A DNA stretch of 64,000 bases from Fuscovulum blasticum DSM 2131 (GCF_003034965.1 NZ_PZKE01000012.1:1-64000); one strand, 5' to 3'. Positions 1 through 9,437 are shown, numbered from the stretch's first letter. The notes: generated by a model not told the origin, from the sequence alone. Numbers and translations: made by a program.

Positions 1-748
1 CCCCGCCCCGGCCGCCATTCCGCGTGCCCCGGTCCCGGCCGACGATGCCGCGCGCGAGGAACGGGTCAAGATGACCCGCCTGCGCCAGACCATCGCCCGC
101 CGCCTGAAGGACGCGCAGAACACCGCCGCCATGCTGACCACCTATAACGAGGTGGACATGTCCGGCATCATGGGCCTGCGCAACGAATACAAGGACGCCT
201 TTGAGAAGAAGCACGGCGTCAAGCTGGGCTTCATGTCCTTCTTCGTGAAGGCCTGCTGCCACGCGCTGAAGGAAGTGCCCGAGGTCAACGCCGAAATCGA
301 CGGCACCGATGTTGTCTACAAGAACTACGTCCACATGGGCGTGGCTGTCGGCACGCCGTCGGGCCTTGTGGTGCCGGTGGTGCGCGACGCTGACCAGATG
401 GGTTTTGCCGCCATCGAGAAGAAGATCGCCGAACTGGGCGTCCGCGCCCGCGACGGCAAGCTGTCGATGGCCGAAATGCAGGGCGGCAGCTTCACCATCT
501 CGAACGGCGGGGTCTATGGCTCGCTGATGTCCTCGCCGATCCTGAACCCGCCGCAATCGGGCATCCTCGGGATGCACAAGATCCAGGATCGCCCGGTGGT
601 GGTGAACGGCCAGATCGTCATCCGCCCGATGATGTATCTTGCCCTCAGCTACGATCACCGCATCGTTGACGGCAAGGGCGCCGTGACCTTCCTCGTCCGC
701 GTGAAAGAGGCCCTGGAAGACCCGCGCCGCCTGCTGATGGATCTGTAA
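1..748 (+). CDS. sucB: 2-oxoglutarate dehydrogenase E2 (dihydrolipoyl succinyltransferase), 5'-truncated by window
   Basis: This is the C-terminal ~248 residues of an acyltransferase E2 subunit; the frame is open from base 2, so the lipoyl domain lies outside the window. A short Ala/Pro linker leads into the peripheral-subunit/catalytic core ([13 protein letters not shown], the usual start of the 2-oxoacid dehydrogenase acyltransferase core). The catalytic signature [12 protein letters not shown] near the C terminus supplies the His and Asp of the HxxxDG motif. E2 moves the succinyl group from the lipoyl arm to CoA in the TCA cycle. The call as sucB rather than pyruvate E2 rests on the core sequence ([11 protein letters not shown], typical of succinyltransferases) and on lpdA downstream at 3470. 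The 3' end is complete. Confidence 0.93.
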   Translation, partial: PAPAAIPRAPVPADDAAREERVKMTRLRQTIARRLKDAQNTAAMLTTYNEVDMSGIMGLRNEYKDAFEKKHGVKLGFMSFFVKACCHALKEVPEVNAEIDGTDVVYKNYVHMGVAVGTPSGLVVPVVRDADQMGFAAIEKKIAELGVRARDGKLSMAEMQGGSFTISNGGVYGSLMSSPILNPPQSGILGMHKIQDRPVVVNGQIVIRPMMYLALSYDHRIVDGKGAVTFLVRVKEALEDPRRLLMDL

Positions 749-826
749 GATCAAATCCCTCTGTCCCGCCCCGCGACCCGAACCTTCGGTCGCCGGGCGG
801 GACGGCCCCACCGCGCGAGGCACGCC

Positions 827-1414
827 ATGACCGCCGCCCCTTCCGCAGCGCGGCGCGGACTGACAGGACGCACAGCCCTTGTCGCCGCCGCCCTTGCCGT
901 CGCCCTGCCCCTTACGGCCGTGGCCTATACAAAGGCCGCCGCCCGCCTTTGGCCCGGCACGCCGCCCGCCATGGCGCCGGCTGACCGGCAGGCCGATCTG
1001 GTGCTGGTGGAGAAATCCGCCCGCCGCCTGACGCTGCTGCGCGAGGGTCAGCCGCTGGCCGAATACCGCATCTCGCTGGGCGCAGCCGCCGATGCCGGCC
1101 CCAAGGCGCAAGAAGGCGATGAACGCACGCCCGAAGGCCGCTACCGGATCGACTGGCGCAATCCCTCTTCGGTCGCGCATCTCAGCCTGCATATCTCTTA
1201 CCCCGACGCGGCAGATGCCGCCCGCGCCGAAGCGGCCGGTGCCGCCCCCGGCGGCAACATCATGATCCACGGCCTGCCGAACGGCTGGGGCTTCCTTGGC
1301 AACCTGCACCTGCTGGCAGACTGGACCGATGGCTGCATCGGCGTGACCAATGCCGAAATGCAGGCTATCTGGTCACAAGTCCCCGATGGCACCCCGATCG
1401 AGATCCGCGCATGA
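827..1414 (+). CDS. L,D-transpeptidase (YkuD family)
   Basis: A 195-residue secreted or membrane-anchored protein. The N terminus has a basic stretch followed by a hydrophobic helix (about residues 17–34), which is a signal peptide or anchor. The YkuD domain follows: ERTPEGRYRIDWRNP early in the domain, then the catalytic pair HGLPNG and, about 25 residues later, DWTDGCIGVTN, which holds the active-site Cys of the HG...S/T-x-GCI-x-x-x-N signature. Such enzymes make 3-3 peptidoglycan crosslinks or attach proteins to peptidoglycan. It lies 78 bases after sucB and is not functionally related to it. The usual Arg after GCI is Gly here, a tolerated variation in small YkuD proteins. Confidence 0.85.
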   Translation: MTAAPSAARRGLTGRTALVAAALAVALPLTAVAYTKAAARLWPGTPPAMAPADRQADLVLVEKSARRLTLLREGQPLAEYRISLGAAADAGPKAQEGDERTPEGRYRIDWRNPSSVAHLSLHISYPDAADAARAEAAGAAPGGNIMIHGLPNGWGFLGNLHLLADWTDGCIGVTNAEMQAIWSQVPDGTPIEIRA

Positions 1415-1472
1415 CCCCCGACCGTGCCACCACCGCCCCGTCACCTTCTGTTAACCAGTTACTGGAAATCTG

Positions 1473-1955
1473 ATGTCATTCTCCCTCAAGCCGCTCACCC
1501 TCAGTCTTGCCCTTGCCGCGCTTGTCATGGGCTGTGTCTCAACAGCCCCCTCCCCTGCGCTTGACGCCAGCGCATCCACCACGACGTTTTCGTTTACCCG
1601 CGAAGCGCTGCACCGTGGCGTGAAGCGGGGAGGAAGCGTTGATGTCGAACCTTCCCTCCAGACCCACAAATATCAGGTGGCTTGCCTCAATGGCACCGGA
1701 AGCACCACCGCGGCGGCCCGGTTCAAGAAAGCCACCGCGATCATCAACCGCACGCAGCCTCAGGTTTATGAAAGTTTCATGGGCGACTCGCATCAGACGC
1801 GGGACATGATCCGCGACGCGAACGCCCAGATCGTCACGCAGGTCGGCTGTCAGGTCGTCGGGCTTGATCGCAGGGTTGTCACGCATGATACGATGCAACT
1901 GTTCAGGTGGGCCCACAAACGCAATGTCCTCCCTCAGGCCATCGGGGTGAATTGA
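1473..1955 (+). CDS. hypothetical lipoprotein
   Basis: A 160-residue protein that I do not recognise. The N terminus is a clear lipoprotein signal: MSFSLKP, a hydrophobic run, then the lipobox LVMGC with Cys21 as the likely lipidated residue. The mature part is Ser/Thr-rich at first, then mixed alpha/beta with three further cysteines (ACLNG, QVGCQ and the lipid Cys aside). GC content looks lower than in flanking genes, so it may have been acquired. It sits between the L,D-transpeptidase and a MAPEG gene on the same strand, with 58 bases to the former. An antisense frame of similar length covers it, but the lipobox and orientation favour this strand. Confidence 0.6.
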   Translation: MSFSLKPLTLSLALAALVMGCVSTAPSPALDASASTTTFSFTREALHRGVKRGGSVDVEPSLQTHKYQVACLNGTGSTTAAARFKKATAIINRTQPQVYESFMGDSHQTRDMIRDANAQIVTQVGCQVVGLDRRVVTHDTMQLFRWAHKRNVLPQAIGVN

Positions 1956-2087
1956 CAGTTTCGGGCCACCATCGTCATGCTGGTGGCCCACCAGACACCT
2001 TCACCGGCAGCGTTCATCGTTCTCAGACAGGCGCTCAGGCAAGTTCACGTCAGAAACATGGGTATCCCCCTCTGCTAAAGGCCCCGA

Positions 2088-2483
2088 ATGACCCCCGAAC
2101 TCACCGTTCTTGCCCTGTGTGGCCTGCTGCAGATGGCCCAATTCGCGCTGTTCGCCGTTCCGGCGAACCTTGAACTGGGCACGCGCTATACCTCCAGCCC
2201 GCGCGACAAGCCGCCCGAACACGGGCTGTCCACCCGCACCGGGCGGTTGCAACGCGCCATGAACAACCATTTCGAGGCGCTGATCCTGTTCACCCTTGCG
2301 GTGGTGGTGGTCACGCTGTCGGGCCAGTCCTCGGCGGTGACGCAAACCGCCGCCTGGGTGTTCCTTGCCGCCCGCATCCTTTATGTTCCCGCCTATGCCT
2401 ATGGCTGGCGGCCGTGGCGTTCGGCTATCTGGGCGGTGGGGTTCTTCGCCACCCTTGTGCTGCTGCTGGCCGCCCTGTTCTGA
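2088..2483 (+). CDS. MAPEG family membrane protein
   Basis: A 131-residue protein with about four hydrophobic segments and the MAPEG features: an N-terminal helix, then a loop with ARYTSS-like GTRYTSSPRD, and NNHFEALILFTLAVV, which corresponds to the N-x-x-E-x-F motif of the family. Bacterial MAPEG proteins are trimeric inner-membrane proteins related to glutathione transferases and leukotriene synthases; their substrates are usually unknown. An AAAGG ribosome-binding site lies just ahead of the ATG. The downstream sulfotransferase begins 29 bases later, so the two may be co-transcribed. Confidence 0.85.
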   Translation: MTPELTVLALCGLLQMAQFALFAVPANLELGTRYTSSPRDKPPEHGLSTRTGRLQRAMNNHFEALILFTLAVVVVTLSGQSSAVTQTAAWVFLAARILYVPAYAYGWRPWRSAIWAVGFFATLVLLLAALF

Positions 2484-2512
2484 CCTGTCCGTAACCTGCA
2501 AAGGCCCGTCCG

Positions 2513-3403
2513 ATGCCCCGCCCCGCGACCCTGTTCTTTCCCGCCCCCGCGTCCGATGCCGCGCAGCGCCTTGCCCGCGCCGCCGCCTTCCGCGCCGCCA
2601 CCGGCACCGCCTTCGCCAGCGATGCCGCGGCGCTTGGCTTCCTGTCGGGCGTATTCCTGCCCCGCTCGGGCCGCTGGGCCTATGCCGCCACGCCCAAGGC
2701 GGCGTCGTCCTCGCTCAAGCGGCTGCTGTTCGAACTGGAATTCGGCCTGCCCCTGCCCGGTGACGTGACCGATCCCGAAGACCCCAACGGCGACGCCCCG
2801 GCGACCCGCGTCCTGTCATCGCGCCTGATCTGCCCGCTGTGGGAACTGGACGATCCCGCCGCCGCCCTGTCGGGCGCGCTGCGCATCACCGCGGTGCGCG
2901 ACCCGGAACTGCGGGCGATCTCGGGGTTCAAGCACATCTGCCGGTCGCATGTGCTGAAGCACGTTCCCTATTACACCGACCGGCTGCACATCTCGGCGCT
3001 GACGGGCCTGAACTGGGCCAAGGAAAGCTATCGCCCCTCGGGGTTCGAGAAGTTCCTTGAATTCATCGCCGCCTGCTATGCCGACAACCGCGCCGATCTG
3101 GTTGATCCGCACTGGCAGCGCCAGGTTGACAGCATCATGCCGCAGGTGTTCCGCCCCGACCTGATCGCCCATGTCGAAGACCTCAACCCCTTCCTGCATC
3201 AGATCGCTGACCGGCTGGGGGCCCCCCTGCCGCAGGATTTCGTCATGCCGCACAGCAACGCCAGCCCCGACCAGACCGGGCGCGAGCTGATCACCCCCCG
3301 CGCGGCCGAACTGATCCGCCAGATCTATGCCGCCGATTACGCCGCTTTCGGCTATTCGACCGAGATCGGCCCTTTCCCTGAACCCCCGACCGGGCAGCCC
3401 TGA
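2513..3403 (+). CDS. sulfotransferase family protein
   Basis: A 296-residue cytosolic protein of the Sulfotransfer_2 (carbohydrate/HNK-1-like) type. The PAPS 5'-phosphosulfate loop is seen as TPKAASSSLKRLL (about residues 60–72) and the 3'-phosphate-binding segment as AVRDPELRAISGF (about 127–139), which is the R-D-P-x-x-R-x-x-S pattern. It would transfer sulfate from PAPS to an unknown acceptor, perhaps a surface polysaccharide. No glycan cluster is next to it; it lies between a MAPEG gene and lpdA. The N-terminal ~50 residues are Ala-rich and not conserved. Confidence 0.8.
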   Translation: MPRPATLFFPAPASDAAQRLARAAAFRAATGTAFASDAAALGFLSGVFLPRSGRWAYAATPKAASSSLKRLLFELEFGLPLPGDVTDPEDPNGDAPATRVLSSRLICPLWELDDPAAALSGALRITAVRDPELRAISGFKHICRSHVLKHVPYYTDRLHISALTGLNWAKESYRPSGFEKFLEFIAACYADNRADLVDPHWQRQVDSIMPQVFRPDLIAHVEDLNPFLHQIADRLGAPLPQDFVMPHSNASPDQTGRELITPRAAELIRQIYAADYAAFGYSTEIGPFPEPPTGQP

Positions 3404-3469
3404 GCGCAAGACGCAAGCAAGACGCCCGGAAGACGCAAAGAAGACATCCGAATCCGAAGGAACCGACCC

Positions 3470-4858
3470 ATGGCAGAGTTTGACGTGATCATCATCGGCG
3501 CGGGCCCCGGCGGCTATGTCGCCGCCATCCGCGCCGCCCAACTGGGCCTGAAAACCGCCTGTGTCGAGGCGCGCGAAACCCTGGGCGGCACCTGCCTGAA
3601 CGTGGGCTGCATCCCGTCGAAGGCGCTGCTGAACGCCACGCATCAGTTGCATGAAGTGCATGAGAACTTTGAAAAGATGGGCCTGATGGGCGCCAAGCCC
3701 ACGGTCGATTGGGACCGGATGCTGCGCTACAAGGACGATGTGATCGCCGGCAATACAAAGGGCATCGAATTCCTGTTCAAGAAGAACAAGGTAACCTGGC
3801 TGAAGGGCTGGGGCTCAATCCCGGCGCCGGGCCAGGTCAAGGTTGGCGACGAGGTTCACACCGCGAAAAACATCGTGATTGCAACGGGTTCCGAAGCCTC
3901 GGTCCTGCCCGGCATCACCGTCGATGAAGAGGTGATCGTCACCTCGACCGGCGCGCTGGCCCTGCCGAAGATCCCGAAGTCGATGGTCGTCATCGGTGCC
4001 GGCGTGATCGGGCTGGAAATGGGCAGCGTCTATGCCCGGCTTGGCGCCGAGGTGACGGTGGTCGAATATCTGGATGCCATCACCCCCGGCATGGATGCCG
4101 AAGTGGCCAAATCCTTCCAGCGCATCCTGCAGAAGCAGGGCCTGAAGTTCGTGCTGGGGGCCGCCGTGCAGGTGGTCGAGAAAACCGCAAAGGGCGCCAA
4201 GGTCACCTGGAAGCTGCGCAAGGACGACAGCGCCGGCGAGATCGAGGCCGATGTCGTTCTGGTGGCAACGGGCCGCCGGCCCTATACCGCCGGCCTGGGG
4301 CTTGAGGCGCTTGGCGTCGAGATGGGCCCGCGCGGCACCGTCAAGACCGACGACCACTTCCGCACCAACGTTCCCGGCCTTTATGCCATCGGCGACGCCA
4401 TCGCCGGCCCGATGCTGGCCCACAAGGCCGAGGATGAGGGCATGGCCGTGGCCGAGATCATGGCCGGCAAATACGGCCATGTGAATTACGGCGTGATCCC
4501 CGGCGTCGTCTACACCACCCCCGAAGTGGCCACCGTGGGCCTGACCGAAGAACAGCTCAAGGACCAGGGCCGCGCCTACAAGGTGGGCAAGTTCAGCTTC
4601 ATGGCCAACGCCCGCGCCAAGGCCGTGTTCCAGGGCGAAGGCTTCGTCAAGATGCTGGCCGACAAGGAAACAGACCGCATCCTTGGCTGCCATATCATCG
4701 GCCCGGGCGCCGGCGACCTGATCCATGAAATCTGCGTCGCCATGGAATTCGGTGCCGCGGCGCAAGACATTGCGCTGACCTGCCACGCCCACCCGACCTA
4801 TTCGGAAGCAGTGCGCGAAGCCGCCCTTGCCTGCGGCGACGGCGCGATCCACGCCTGA
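3470..4858 (+). CDS. lpdA: dihydrolipoyl dehydrogenase (E3)
   Basis: A 462-residue flavoprotein with the full E3 architecture. FAD-binding GAGPGG is at residues 10–15, the redox-active disulfide at Cys42/Cys47 in [13 protein letters not shown], and the NAD-binding [12 protein letters not shown] in mid-protein. A second FAD segment (GLYAIGDAI) follows, and the C-terminal interface domain carries the catalytic His/Glu pair ([16 protein letters not shown]). It reoxidises dihydrolipoamide on E2 of 2-oxoglutarate dehydrogenase and probably of other complexes. SucB lies 2.7 kb upstream on the same strand, with four other genes between. A GAAGGAA ribosome-binding site precedes the ATG and an intrinsic terminator follows the stop. 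Confidence 0.96.
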   Translation: MAEFDVIIIGAGPGGYVAAIRAAQLGLKTACVEARETLGGTCLNVGCIPSKALLNATHQLHEVHENFEKMGLMGAKPTVDWDRMLRYKDDVIAGNTKGIEFLFKKNKVTWLKGWGSIPAPGQVKVGDEVHTAKNIVIATGSEASVLPGITVDEEVIVTSTGALALPKIPKSMVVIGAGVIGLEMGSVYARLGAEVTVVEYLDAITPGMDAEVAKSFQRILQKQGLKFVLGAAVQVVEKTAKGAKVTWKLRKDDSAGEIEADVVLVATGRRPYTAGLGLEALGVEMGPRGTVKTDDHFRTNVPGLYAIGDAIAGPMLAHKAEDEGMAVAEIMAGKYGHVNYGVIPGVVYTTPEVATVGLTEEQLKDQGRAYKVGKFSFMANARAKAVFQGEGFVKMLADKETDRILGCHIIGPGAGDLIHEICVAMEFGAAAQDIALTCHAHPTYSEAVREAALACGDGAIHA

Positions 4859-4865
4859 AAACAGC

Positions 4866-4885
4866 GAAAGCCCTTGCGGGCTTTC
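4866..4885 (+). terminator. intrinsic terminator after lpdA
   Basis: A perfect 8-bp stem, GAAAGCCC / GGGCTTTC, closes a TTGC loop and is followed by the T-containing tail ATCTGT. It starts 7 bases after the lpdA stop codon. Confidence 0.8.
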
Positions 4886-4910
4886 ATCTGTCCTCAAATA
4901 TCCCGGGGGT

Positions 4911-4929
4911 CCGGGGGCAGCGCCCCCGG
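4911..4929 (-). terminator. GC-rich hairpin downstream of the pirin gene
   Basis: An 8-bp CCGGGGGC / GCCCCCGG stem with a 3-base loop. Read on the minus strand it is followed by GGACCCCCGGGATATTT, a motif that very often ends transcripts in Rhodobacteraceae. It is 9 bases beyond the pirin stop codon. Confidence 0.65.
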
Positions 4930-4938
4930 CCCTTTGGT

Positions 4939-5850
4939 TCAGTGCACCGGCTGGATGAAGGTGCCGTTGCGCAATTCGGCAAAGGCCTGCCGCAGTTCGG
5001 CCTCGGTGTTCATCACGATCGGCCCGGCCCAGGCCACCGGCTCTTCGATCGGCGCCCCGCTGACCAGCAGGAAGCGCACGCCTTCCGGCCCCGCCGTCAC
5101 CGTCACCGTATCGCCATCGCCAAAGCGCACCAGCGTGCGGTTGCCCGACAGGTCGCGGATATTGACCTCGCGGCCCGCCACTTCCTTTTCCAGCCGCACG
5201 CCTTGCGGCGCCGCCGCATCGGCAAACCGGCCCGCGCCTTCAAAGACATAGGCAAAGGCCCGGCGGCGGGTATCGACGCGGAATTCCTTGCGCTTGCCCG
5301 GCGCCACGAAGACATCCAGATACTGCGGATCGGCCGCGATGCCATCGACCGGGCTTTTCACGCCGCGATAATCCCCGATCACCACCCGGAGGCTGCTGCC
5401 GTCATCCTCATGCCGTTCGGGCAGTTCCACGCCGGGAATGTCCTGATAGCGCGGGTCGGTCATCTTCAGCGCCTTGGGCAGGTTGCCCCAAAGCTGAAAG
5501 CCGTGCATCCGCCCCTGCGCGTCACCCTTGGGCATTTCCTGATGCAAAATCCCCCGGCCCGCCGTCATCAGTTGCAGGCTGCCCGGCCCCAGGATGCCCC
5601 GGTTGCCCAGCGAATCACCATGCTCCACCGTGCCGGCCAGAACATAGGTGATGGTCTCGATCCCCCGGTGCGGGTGCCAGGGGAAGCCCGCGCTGTAATC
5701 GCGCGGATGATCGCCGCGGAAATCGTCGAACAGCAGGAACGGATCGGCCTCGGTCGGGTCCTGGAACCCGAAGGCACGGTGAAGATGGACGCCGGCGCCC
5801 TCGATATGCGGTTGGGCGCGGCGGGTTTCCAGAACGGGACGGAACGACAT
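4939..5850 (-). CDS. pirin family protein
   Basis: A 303-residue bicupin. The N-terminal cupin has the metal-binding histidines in WHPHRGIETITYVL, VEHGDSLG and ILHQEMP, and the C-terminal half has the pirin C-terminal cupin. Members bind Fe(II)/Ni and some act as quercetin 2,3-dioxygenases; the physiological role here is not known. The frame extends 26 codons further upstream, but the ATG at 5850 (MSFRPVLETRR) is preceded by AAGGAG at 7-base spacing and is chosen. It is divergent from nothing and is followed by a GC-rich terminator. Confidence 0.88.
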   Translation of the reverse strand: MSFRPVLETRRAQPHIEGAGVHLHRAFGFQDPTEADPFLLFDDFRGDHPRDYSAGFPWHPHRGIETITYVLAGTVEHGDSLGNRGILGPGSLQLMTAGRGILHQEMPKGDAQGRMHGFQLWGNLPKALKMTDPRYQDIPGVELPERHEDDGSSLRVVIGDYRGVKSPVDGIAADPQYLDVFVAPGKRKEFRVDTRRRAFAYVFEGAGRFADAAAPQGVRLEKEVAGREVNIRDLSGNRTLVRFGDGDTVTVTAGPEGVRFLLVSGAPIEEPVAWAGPIVMNTEAELRQAFAELRNGTFIQPVH

Positions 5851-5984
5851 GGCCGGTCTCCTTGGAAGGGGTTTCGTTGCGGCCAAGATGGGGCGTTTCC
5901 GGCGTCTCGCCAATACGCAGGCGCACAAGCCGACTGTGCAGAAATGCAGAGATTGCGCCGCCAGCCCCGCCCCGCCGGTTCCCC

Positions 5985-6635
5985 TTAACCCGACAGGTGC
6001 CGCAACCCCTGAATCACATCGGTCCGCACCGCCAGCCGCAGCCCCGGCTCATCGCCCGCCCGCAACGCGGCCAGGATCATCCGGTGATGGGTGGGCGGGT
6101 CACGGCGGTTCAGCCGGGCATAGACGGCGCGCATCGTGGGGCCCAGTTGCAGCCAGACCGTCTCGGTCAGCGCCAGCATCGCCGGGGTTTGCGCCCGCAG
6201 GTACAGGGTGCGGTGAAACTCAAGGTTGGTGCGGACATAGGCCACCGCATCCTGCCGCACCGCCGCCTCGGTGTTCTGTGCGTTGATCGCCGCCAGCCGC
6301 TCGATCAGGGCGAAATGCGCCCGCGGCAGCGCCCGAGAGGCCATCTCCGGCTCCAGCAGCGCCCGCACGGCCGCCAGTTCCTCGATCCGTTCGGGCGAAA
6401 GCTCGGGCGTCGAGATCCGGCCCGACGAAGACAGCGTCAGCGCCCCTTCGGCCACCAGCCGCCGCACCGCTTCGCGCGCCGGCGTCATCGACACGCCGAA
6501 CTGCCGCGCCAGCCCCCGCAACGTCAGCGACAGGCCGGGTGTCAGCTCGCCGTGCATCACCTGCTGGCGCAGCGTGCGATACAGCCGCTCATGGGCGGCC
6601 AGATCGGGCAAGGTGGGGCGGGGCGGCGTAGGCAT
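5985..6635 (-). CDS. GntR family transcriptional regulator (FCD type)
   Basis: A 216-residue FadR-like regulator. The N-terminal winged HTH is seen in LTLRGLARQFGVSMTPAREAVRRLVAEGAL, written here in part as GVSMTPAREAVRRL. The C-terminal FCD domain has EFHRTLY and PTHHRMI-type metal/ligand residues (D/H-x-x-x-H ... H). These regulators usually respond to small organic acids. The ATG at 6635 was preferred to an in-frame TTG at 6650. It lies between pirin and the YgjP-like gene on the same strand; its target is not evident. Confidence 0.85.
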   Translation of the reverse strand: MPTPPRPTLPDLAAHERLYRTLRQQVMHGELTPGLSLTLRGLARQFGVSMTPAREAVRRLVAEGALTLSSSGRISTPELSPERIEELAAVRALLEPEMASRALPRAHFALIERLAAINAQNTEAAVRQDAVAYVRTNLEFHRTLYLRAQTPAMLALTETVWLQLGPTMRAVYARLNRRDPPTHHRMILAALRAGDEPGLRLAVRTDVIQGLRHLSG

Positions 6636-6665
6636 GACGCAGGGAAGCAAAGCGCCGCGCGGGGG

Positions 6666-7361
6666 TCAATCCCCGAAGCGCAGCCGGTGCAGATCCTGCC
6701 CGTGGCTGCGCAGCCAGGCCCGCTCGCGCTGCCAGCCGGGGAAGATGCGCCCCACCACCGCCCAATAGGCCGGGGAATGGTTCATCTCGACCAGATGCGC
6801 CACCTCATGCGCCGCCACATAATCCAGCACCGAAGCCGGCGCGAGAATCAGCCGCCAGGAATACATCAGCCGCCCGTCCGGGCTGCACGATCCCCAGCGG
6901 GACCGCGTGTCGCGCAGGGCCAGCCCGGTAAAGCCACGCCCCACCTGCGCGGCATAGCGTGTTGAGGCTGCCGCCAGCCTGTCGCGCGCCAGCGCCTTGA
7001 GCCAGGCCCCCGCCCGCACCCCGGCCTGTGCCGGATCACCCGGCACCAGCAGCGCCCCGCCCTCAACCCGCACCGCCCGGCCTGTGGCCGCCTGCACCAG
7101 CCGCAGCGGCACCCCTTCCACGGGCACCAGACTGCCAAGCCCTACCCGTTCACCGGCGGCCTCGGGCATGGTGGCCAGCGTCTCGCGCAGCCAGCCTTCC
7201 TGCGCGGTCAGGAATCCCATCGCCTCGGAGTCGCGCGCCCGCTGCGGCAGGGTCAGCGTGACCTTGCCATCCAGCCGCGACACCCGCAGCGAAAACCGCC
7301 GCGCCTGCGCGGAGCGGCGCAAATGAACCTCGACCGGCGGATTTCCCGGCAAAACCGGCAT
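6666..7361 (-). CDS. YgjP-like M48 family metallopeptidase
   Basis: A 231-residue soluble protein of the YgjP/SprT-like zinc peptidase group (DUF45). The zinc-binding motif is AAHEVAHLVEMNHSPAYW, with HEVAH supplying two ligands and a downstream His; an SRWGSCS motif precedes it (DTRSRWGSCSPDGR), which is diagnostic of this family. The start at 7361 (MPVLPGNPPV) has GGGGAAAG upstream; a longer reading would overlap the divergent FYDLN gene. Its substrate is unknown. Confidence 0.87.
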   Translation of the reverse strand: MPVLPGNPPVEVHLRRSAQARRFSLRVSRLDGKVTLTLPQRARDSEAMGFLTAQEGWLRETLATMPEAAGERVGLGSLVPVEGVPLRLVQAATGRAVRVEGGALLVPGDPAQAGVRAGAWLKALARDRLAAASTRYAAQVGRGFTGLALRDTRSRWGSCSPDGRLMYSWRLILAPASVLDYVAAHEVAHLVEMNHSPAYWAVVGRIFPGWQRERAWLRSHGQDLHRLRFGD

Positions 7362-7498
7362 TCTTTCCCCTTGCAAAACCGTGCCGCAGCGCGCATCTCG
7401 CCCGGCATGACAAAGGCTTTGACAGCCGCCCGCAGCTATGGCAAGGGGCGGCTTTCCGATTGCCCGAACCAATGGCCCGAACTGAAGGGACGATACCC

Positions 7499-7831
7499 AT
7501 GCCCAAGCAAGAATGGGGCACCAAGCGCATCTGCCCGACGACCGGCAAGCGCTTCTACGACCTGAACCGCACCCCCGTTGTGAGCCCCTACACGGGCGAG
7601 GTGGTGGATATCGAATCTGCGCGCCGCAAGATGGCCGCCGCGGTGATCAGCCGGGTCGTGCCCGACAAGGACGACACGCTGGTCGAAGACCTTGAAGCCG
7701 ATGACGATCTGCTCGGCGCCGCCGTCGCGGATGACACCGAGATCGACGATGATCTGCTGGAAGACGACGCTGACGACAACGTCTCGCTCGACGATCTGGC
7801 CGATGTCGCGGCCGATGAGGAAGACGTCTGA
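7499..7831 (+). CDS. FYDLN acid domain protein (TIGR02300 family)
   Basis: A 110-residue protein typical of alphaproteobacteria. The N-terminal half is conserved, PKQEWGTKRICPTTGKRFYDLN, cited here in short as ICPTTGKRFYDLN, and resembles a degenerate zinc-ribbon. The C-terminal ~50 residues are almost all Asp/Glu/Ala (DDDLLGAA ... DEEDV), which gives a strongly acidic tail. The function is not known. The ATG at 7499 has GAAGGGA upstream, whereas an ATG 39 bases earlier lacks a clear site. It lies divergent from the YgjP-like gene and just before tRNA-Ala. Confidence 0.88.
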   Translation: MPKQEWGTKRICPTTGKRFYDLNRTPVVSPYTGEVVDIESARRKMAAAVISRVVPDKDDTLVEDLEADDDLLGAAVADDTEIDDDLLEDDADDNVSLDDLADVAADEEDV

Positions 7832-7838
7832 CAACTTC

Positions 7839-7876
7839 GCGCGGGGCTGCATTTTTCCCCTTGCAGCCCCCCGCGC
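7839..7876 (+). terminator. hairpin after the FYDLN gene
   Basis: GGGGCTGCA and TGCAGCCCC form a 9-bp stem around a T-rich 10-base loop, extended by GCGCG/CGCGC across a small bulge. There is no T run after it, so it may only slow polymerase. Its right arm overlaps the candidate -35 of the tRNA promoter. Confidence 0.45.
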
Positions 7877-7889
7877 CTTCGCCTAGACA
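7861..7889 (+). promoter_or_regulatory. candidate sigma-70 promoter for tRNA-Ala
   Basis: TTGCAG (7861–7866), a 17-base spacer and TAGACA (7884–7889) lie 37 bases ahead of the tRNA. The spacing is ideal and the hexamers are acceptable for this clade. Confidence 0.5.
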
Positions 7890-7926
7890 CCCGGCACCGC
7901 GGCGGGATATCCGCGGAACCTCCGGT

Positions 7927-8002
<76 letters not shown>

Positions 8003-8393
8003 AATCTCCTCTGGCAAGTGCCAGGAAGATCTTCCATTAATGACAGCAGGTTGTTCACTTAGCTGGGAAACCTGCGTCCGTGAAAGACCCGACGCCGGTA
8101 GAGATCGCTCTGCTGGCTTTTGTTTCGCTCACAGAGGGAAGCTGAAGCGGCCCGCGGCACCCTCCAGCTCGCTGCTTTGGCTGTATGACACCGCACAAAC
8201 AGCCCTAAACGGGCGGTCAGTTCACCAACTTACTCCGTAGTCAATCTCCGTGGCGCAGACGCTCGACCGGCGCTGCAGAAAACTTGGCGGATGCTTCACA
8301 CCTGGATCACCTCAAGGCATACGCCGCCCGGTGTGAGAGGCCTTTCAAAGCGAACGCGCTGACTGCCAACTGGAATCTTGCAGATCCTCATTG
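8003..8393. other. intergenic region downstream of tRNA-Ala, no supported gene
   Basis: These ~390 bases have visibly lower GC and no frame with coding character. A 66-codon plus-strand frame (8040–8240) has no ribosome-binding site and an unremarkable composition. The position directly after a tRNA 3' end and beside a LysR/SDR-remnant islet fits an old insertion scar, but I found no attachment-site repeat of the tRNA end in the window. Confidence 0.5.
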
Positions 8394-9299
8394 TCAGCTC
8401 ATCTTCCCGCCAGCGAACTCTCTTGCGGCATGAATGAACGCGCTGAAAGCCGCTGGCGGCGTCTTCCGGCCGGGGTAGTAAAGCGCCAGCGGGACCAGAC
8501 TGGGGGTCCAGTCCTTCAGAACCCGCACAAGCCGCCCCGTGGCAATGTCCTCACGCACATCCGCCTCCTGAACGTATCCAAGGCCCATACCTTCCCGGGC
8601 GGCGATCCGGACAAGGCTTGCCTCGTCAAGGGTGATGGCGCCCTGCACGTCAATGTGGACGGGCACCCCGCCCTTCTCGAACCGCCAGCGCAGCAGGGCG
8701 TTGTTGGGAAGGCGTGCGCGAATGCAGCGATAGCGGTACAGGTCGGCCGGGACATTCGGTGCGCCGTGCATACGCAAGAACTCGGGCGAGGCGACGACAG
8801 CGTTTTCACGCGGCAGGCCAAGCGACACGGCGATCATGTCGGTGGGCACAAGGTCGAGGGGTCTCAGCCCCAGATCAAACCCGGCCGCCACGATGTCGAC
8901 CAGCTTCCCTTCCGTGACCAGATCAATCTTCACCTGCGGATAGCGCCGCAGGAACGGAAGGATGAGTGGCGCCATCACCTCGCGGGCGGCGGATGCGAAG
9001 GCGTTGATGCGCAATGTGCCGGTCGGCGTTTCCTGAAGCGCCTGCACCGCCAGCATCGCGTCATGGATGTCCGTCATCGCGGGCGTGATCCGCGCGACAA
9101 AGGTCTGTCCCGCATCGGTCAGCGAGACGCTTCGCGTCGTGCGGTTGAACAGGCGAACACCCAGCCGCTGCTCCAGCTTGGCGATGGCGTTGCTCAGCGC
9201 CGTTGTCGACATGCCAAGTTCAAGCGCGGCGGCCCGGAACGACCCCTGGCGGGCGATGCTGAGAACGGCATCCAGATCGGCGAACAGCGGCCGGGTCAT
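8394..9299 (-). CDS. LysR family transcriptional regulator
   Basis: A 301-residue LTTR. The N-terminal HTH is clear ([18 protein letters not shown], then [18 protein letters not shown] and [15 protein letters not shown]), followed by the two-lobe substrate-binding domain. The open frame continues far upstream through the tRNA-Arg gene, but the ATG at 9299 has AAGAGGG ahead of it and starts exactly at the LTTR N terminus. It is divergent from the NTF2-like gene at 9438, the usual layout for an LTTR and its target. The downstream SDR remnant suggests that the original regulon was an NTF2-SDR pair. Confidence 0.9.
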   Translation of the reverse strand: MTRPLFADLDAVLSIARQGSFRAAALELGMSTTALSNAIAKLEQRLGVRLFNRTTRSVSLTDAGQTFVARITPAMTDIHDAMLAVQALQETPTGTLRINAFASAAREVMAPLILPFLRRYPQVKIDLVTEGKLVDIVAAGFDLGLRPLDLVPTDMIAVSLGLPRENAVVASPEFLRMHGAPNVPADLYRYRCIRARLPNNALLRWRFEKGGVPVHIDVQGAITLDEASLVRIAAREGMGLGYVQEADVREDIATGRLVRVLKDWTPSLVPLALYYPGRKTPPAAFSAFIHAAREFAGGKMS

Positions 9300-9437
9300 T
9301 ATCCCTCTTATCGGAATTCCTCGTGCCGATTTATCCCAGTTATCGCGCCATTCGTCCACATCTAGATTGTCCTTCATCAGCCCCCGACACCGGCGCAGCC
9401 GATGCGGAACCTGCAGAAACCATGGATGGAGACCAAA

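Noticed and set aside
8040-8240. A 66-codon plus-strand frame after tRNA-Ala
   Set aside because: No ribosome-binding site, no recognisable sequence and no coding bias.
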